Below are positions 19,332 through 21,614 of a DNA stretch of 21,614 nt, in pieces. How positions within the stretch are numbered: position 1 is the stretch's first letter; every line of letters begins with the position of its first letter. The notes under the pieces are model-generated. The model saw only the letters and a program-made list of their open reading frames with translations, had not been told where the DNA came from and did not search any database. This DNA is from a virus. The position numbers and the translations under genes are program-made. The stretch is taken from positions 1-21,614 of the IMG/VR virus record IMGVR_UViG_3300012920_000331; one strand, 5' to 3'.

Positions 19332-20376
19332 TCAGTTTCAGGAAGAACATGTAGAGAAACTAGAAAGAGAAAACAAAGAACTTAAAGCAACTAACAGAAG
19401 AGTTTTAAAGTCATTAGAAAACGCCAAACACAAGAAACAGGATCTAGTTAACGCTGTTTATCAAGCTGTCAAAGACAATTTAAGCCTAATAGAGATCCCT
19501 AAAGTTAAAGTTCCGCCTAGAGATCGTAGAAAAGGACAGGAAGAAATAGCAATAGCCTTACTTTCTGACATACAATTAGCCAAAGTAACACCTGATTACA
19601 ATACAGAAATAGCAGAAGAAAGAGTATTAAGGTACGCAGACAAGATCATCAACATCGCTAGGATTAAGCGTAAGTCTTTCCCTGTAAAGAAAGTAGCTGT
19701 TTTAGTTCTTGGCGACATAGTAGAAGGCGAGTTAATATTCGCAGGGCAGGAACACTTGATCGATAGTTCTTTATATAGACAAGTAACAATCGACGCACCA
19801 AGAATTATGATCGGTTTTCTTGATAAATTACTAGCAGAGTTTGAAGAAGTAGATTGTCATTTAGTTATAGGTAATCATGGTGCTTTGGGTGGTAAATCTA
19901 GAAGATCTTATAACCCTGAAACTAACGCTGATCGCATGCTTTATAAGATCTTAGAGCTTGCTTATAAGGATCAGAAAAGAATAACCTTTAATAGTCCTGA
20001 CGGGGAAGGCGAAAGAAATTGGTACACGGTAGCTGAACTAGGCGAAAAACTACGCTTTTTCTTATTTCATGGGGATCAGATCAGGGGTTTCGGTGGGATC
20101 GCTTGGTATGGATATAATAAAAAGATCTTAGGTTGGAAGGCTTTAGCGTCTAACGGGCTAATGGAAGACTTTGATTATGCTGTTTGTGGACATTATCACA
20201 CGCCTACAACGATGTATATTAACGACACTAGGGTTTGGGTTAACGGATCTACAGAGAGTTATAACACTTTCGCACAAGAACAATTAGCAAGCATGGGGCG
20301 TCCATGTCAGTTCTTATTGTTTGGAAAAGACGGATCAGGCGTAACTTCTGAATATTTAATAAATTTGGAAAAATAA
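19300..20376 (+). CDS. Calcineurin-like metallophosphoesterase
   Basis: 358 residues from the ATG at 19300, with GAAAGG 13 bases upstream; the TTG at 19279 is less likely. An N-terminal coiled coil (about 10-60, EEHVEKLERENKELKATNRR) is followed by the catalytic domain with all five metal motifs: LSDIQ (Asp90, Gln92), LGDIVEGE (Asp139), IGNHG (Asn192, His193), FHGDQ (His257) and CGHYH (297-300). The first motif is D-x-Q instead of D-x-H, which occurs in some phage members. Members cleave phosphodiesters or phosphomonoesters, often in nucleic acids; a DNA nuclease/phosphatase of replication or host takeover is plausible. The coiled coil suggests dimers. Confidence 0.88.
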   Translation: MTKRKTKKTIDQFQEEHVEKLERENKELKATNRRVLKSLENAKHKKQDLVNAVYQAVKDNLSLIEIPKVKVPPRDRRKGQEEIAIALLSDIQLAKVTPDYNTEIAEERVLRYADKIINIARIKRKSFPVKKVAVLVLGDIVEGELIFAGQEHLIDSSLYRQVTIDAPRIMIGFLDKLLAEFEEVDCHLVIGNHGALGGKSRRSYNPETNADRMLYKILELAYKDQKRITFNSPDGEGERNWYTVAELGEKLRFFLFHGDQIRGFGGIAWYGYNKKILGWKALASNGLMEDFDYAVCGHYHTPTTMYINDTRVWVNGSTESYNTFAQEQLASMGRPCQFLLFGKDGSGVTSEYLINLEK

Positions 20377-20379
20377 ATA

Positions 20380-20395
20380 AATCTTAGATTATAAT
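20380..20395 (+). promoter_or_regulatory. Half-palindrome plus -10 box ahead of 20402
   Basis: AATCTTAGATT (20380-20390) is an 11-base palindrome matching the centre of the TTAATCTTAGATTAA element, and it runs into TATAAT (20390-20395). Six bases further is the ATG at 20402, with no ribosome site, so transcription would be leaderless. The repressor suggested for the full palindromes might act here too. Confidence 0.5.
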
Positions 20396-20401
20396 TATTA
20401 T

Positions 20402-20548
20402 ATGGCGAAAACATTTTTTGGCTTAGAAAACGACGGGATCAAGACAAAGATCATTTATAATGACGATCAGGGAAATTGGATCACAGAAGATCTAAAGGTC
20501 GGAATTACTAGGATCAATGATTTAGATCCTGCATTAGCTAGCAAGTAG
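20402..20548 (+). CDS. 48-residue protein ahead of the transglycosylase-like gene
   Basis: MAKTFFGLENDGIKTKIIYN, then DDQGNWITEDLKVGITRIND and a short end (LDPALASK). It is a small beta-rich protein of unknown function, with six GATC sites in under 150 bases. Its TAG stop is in the same reading frame as the next gene, with only two codons between the stop and the TTG start, so an amber-suppressed fusion of about 200 residues is formally possible. Leaderless start expected. Confidence 0.6.
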   Translation: MAKTFFGLENDGIKTKIIYNDDQGNWITEDLKVGITRINDLDPALASK

Positions 20549-20554
20549 ATCAGT

Positions 20555-20995
20555 TTGATTGCTGAAGTTCTTATAGCTTGTACTTTGTCGTCCCCGATTG
20601 TACCTTCAGATCTGCAATTTTATTGGGATTGCAGGAAACACAATGAAATTATCTATCACATGGAAGATTATGTAGATCTATTCCATGAATACTTTGAAGA
20701 TCCTGAAGATCTAGGAAAGATTTTAAGGATCGCTTTTTGTGAAAGTAGCGGAAAACCTACAGCATATAACGAAAACAAAGACGGATCCAACGATCTAGGG
20801 ATCCTACAGTTTAACAATCGTACTTGGTGGGATTGGTTAGCGCCAAAGCTAAAGATCACAAGCGAGAGAACTGATGTTAGAGTGTCTGTCGCTGTTGCAA
20901 GTTGGCTGATCAAAAATGATACTGTGAATAGATACGGACATGGTTGGTATCATTGGTACCCTTCTAGATCCTGTTGGGATCTTAAAAATCTATAA
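20555..20995 (+). CDS. Lytic transglycosylase/lysozyme-like muralytic enzyme
   Basis: 146 residues. The core FCESSGKPTAYNENKDGSND, then LGILQFNNRTWWDW, has the catalytic Glu (Glu63 in CESSG), the A-x-N step (Ala70, Asn72) and the G-x-x-Q motif (Gly82, Gln85) of the SLT/Rpf-type lysozyme fold that cuts the glycan strand of peptidoglycan. The TTG at 20555 is a weak start, but no better one keeps the first helix. The N-terminus (MIAEVLIACTLSS) is hydrophobic with an LIAC lipobox-like sequence but no basic residues, so export is uncertain. Cys 26, 62 and 140 may pair. The endolysin candidate, or an entry-stage wall-cutting enzyme. Confidence 0.8.
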   Translation: MIAEVLIACTLSSPIVPSDLQFYWDCRKHNEIIYHMEDYVDLFHEYFEDPEDLGKILRIAFCESSGKPTAYNENKDGSNDLGILQFNNRTWWDWLAPKLKITSERTDVRVSVAVASWLIKNDTVNRYGHGWYHWYPSRSCWDLKNL

Positions 20996-20999
20996 ATGG

Positions 21000-21020
21000 T
21001 CTTAGGCGCGTCTTAGGCGC
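21000..21020 (+). repeat. Tandem TCTTAGGCGC repeat, 11-bp period
   Basis: TCTTAGGCGC occurs twice with one G between (21000-21009 and 21011-21020), exactly one helical turn apart, directly behind the gene at 20555 and before the A-run hairpin. The spacing is that of side-by-side protein sites; GC content is high for this region. Confidence 0.55.
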
Positions 21021-21024
21021 AGAA

Positions 21025-21048
21025 AAAAAAGTTCTAAGCACTTTTTTG
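21025..21048 (+). terminator. Hairpin/T-tract with AGTTCTAAGC core, copy 2
   Basis: AAAAGT (up to eight A) pairs with ACTTTTTT over the loop TCTAAGC, ending in a T-run and GGG. It repeats the 18207 element (core AAAAGTTCTAAGC), here with a better stem, and follows the last gene of the block. An intrinsic terminator with an A/T-rich stem is likely. Confidence 0.5.
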
Positions 21049-21096
21049 GGTAAAATTTAAGAAATTTCTTTGGCTGATCAGTAGAAAAATAGCTAA

Positions 21097-21114
21097 AAGC
21101 CTATAAACATTGGG
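21097..21114 (+). repeat. 18-nt intergenic element, copy 3 (forward)
   Basis: AAGCCTATAAACATTGGG, identical to 2228-2245 over all 18 bases. It lies 42 bases before the palindrome of the promoter that serves the gene at 21196. Confidence 0.75.
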
Positions 21115-21144
21115 GATATTAGTACAAAAAAAACCTAAAAAAAG

Positions 21145-21175
21145 CTGTAACTATTTTAATCTTAGATTAATCTAA
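21145..21175 (+). promoter_or_regulatory. Promoter/operator palindromes, copy 3
   Basis: CTGTAA (21145-21150) can act as a -35-like box. The perfect palindrome TTAATCTTAGATTAA (21156-21170) overlaps a second perfect palindrome TTAGATTAATCTAA (21162-21175), so there are three AGATTA/TAATCT half-sites in a row. This is the best copy of the element, and could let the regulator bind in two registers. CTAATA (21172-21177) may serve as -10 sequence. Confidence 0.6.
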
Positions 21176-21195
21176 TAGGTATGAAAGGAAACGAA

Positions 21196-21387
21196 ATGAA
21201 ATGTTTGAGAACTATTAAAGGTGTAGCCTGTAAAGGTAAAATGGGTAAGTTTGTAAATGGATATTATTCCTATGAAACTTATGAAGAATTTTATAAGAAG
21301 TATTACAGGTGCGTAACTTGTAGAAGATTACCTTTAAAATCTCAACAAGACATGTTCGGACTTAATGAAAAAGGGGAAATACTATGA
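21196..21387 (+). CDS. 63-residue Cys-containing early-type protein
   Basis: Start at ATG 21196 behind GAAAGGAAAC; the ATG at 21181 is within the ribosome site. The product (MKCLRTIKGVACKGKMGK, then YYSYETYEEFYKKYYRCVTC and RRLPLKSQQDMFGLN) has Cys at 3 and 12 and a CVTC pair near residue 40, fitting a small zinc ribbon. It is very rich in Tyr. The stop overlaps the next ATG (ATGA). Same promoter/start layout as the genes at 2354 and 18455. Confidence 0.7.
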   Translation: MKCLRTIKGVACKGKMGKFVNGYYSYETYEEFYKKYYRCVTCRRLPLKSQQDMFGLNEKGEIL

Positions 21388-21614
21388 AAACAGAATACGG
21401 AATATTAGTGGATCATGATTTCGGGGTACAAATACACCGAAAAGATTGTAAGGATTTTTTAAATCCTAAAAACCATACAAGAACTATTGGCGACTTTCCT
21501 GTCTTAGAACAGATCAGGATCCCATTAGAGTTAGATCAGGAAACTGATTTTAACAATAGTGAAGATCTTAAAAAGTTAGTAGTACTTTTGTCTGATAGTT
21601 TTTGGGGTGGGGAA
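21384..21614 (+). CDS. Unknown early-type protein, 3' end outside window
   Basis: At least 77 residues, open to the window end. The ATG overlaps the previous stop (ATGA) and is preceded by AAAAAGGGGAAA, the ribosome-site type of the 2949-3458 cassette. The product (MKTEYGILVDHDFGVQIHRKD, given in part, then NPKNHTRTIGDFPVLEQIRI and LELDQETDFNNSEDLKKLVV) has no motif I recognise. Five GATC sites lie in 200 bases. Confidence 0.65.
   Translation, partial: MKTEYGILVDHDFGVQIHRKDCKDFLNPKNHTRTIGDFPVLEQIRIPLELDQETDFNNSEDLKKLVVLLSDSFWGGE

Overview
The window is a contiguous stretch of a tailed double-stranded DNA phage (siphovirus layout), about 35-37% GC by eye, with every gene on the + strand. It opens inside the major capsid protein gene and ends inside a small gene of what looks like the early or regulatory region. 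Host inference: a low-GC marine actinobacterium (Acidimicrobiia/Actinomarinales-like) is the best guess. The grounds are an exported protein with long Thr-rich linkers of the type common in Acidimicrobiia, several promoters placed so that transcription would begin at the ATG (leaderless mRNA, common in actinobacteria), an r1t-type holin-like protein, and tail proteins of types I associate with marine phage genomes. No gene proves the host.

Layout. 1-2199: capsid and neck genes (HK97-fold capsid, small linker protein, head-tail adaptor, gp10-like neck protein). 2200-3995: an AT-rich control region with its own promoter, then seven small genes of unknown role (several Cys-rich or very acidic) that interrupt the structural operon. 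4016-6434: tail terminator, three tiny ORFs, two tandem tail-tube paralogues, and a tail-assembly chaperone pair joined by a probable +1 (or -2) frameshift. 6438-12910: tape measure, distal tail/hub protein, a fibre protein with a cupredoxin-like copper-site motif, a small beta protein, a glycine-rich adhesin and a fibre-associated protein. 12939-14374: a tandem pair of diverged paralogues with LPDWYK motifs, preceded by a perfect palindrome over the first start codon. 14405-18204: lysis/envelope block (DUF5675-like protein, zinc ribbon, holin-like protein, a 725-aa exported Thr/Glu-rich protein, small membrane proteins). 18205-21614: two control regions and early-type genes, including small zinc-ribbon proteins, a calcineurin-like phosphoesterase and a lytic-transglycosylase-like enzyme.

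Two signals go beyond ordinary annotation. First, the tetranucleotide GATC is hugely over-represented (about 315 copies by hand count, roughly four times chance) in all three codon phases, so it is selected at the DNA level. Second, three widely separated intergenic regions share one control module: an A/T hairpin, an 18-nt element, a TTAATCT-N-AGATTAA palindrome acting as or overlapping a promoter, and a GAAAGGAAAC ribosome site in front of a small gene.
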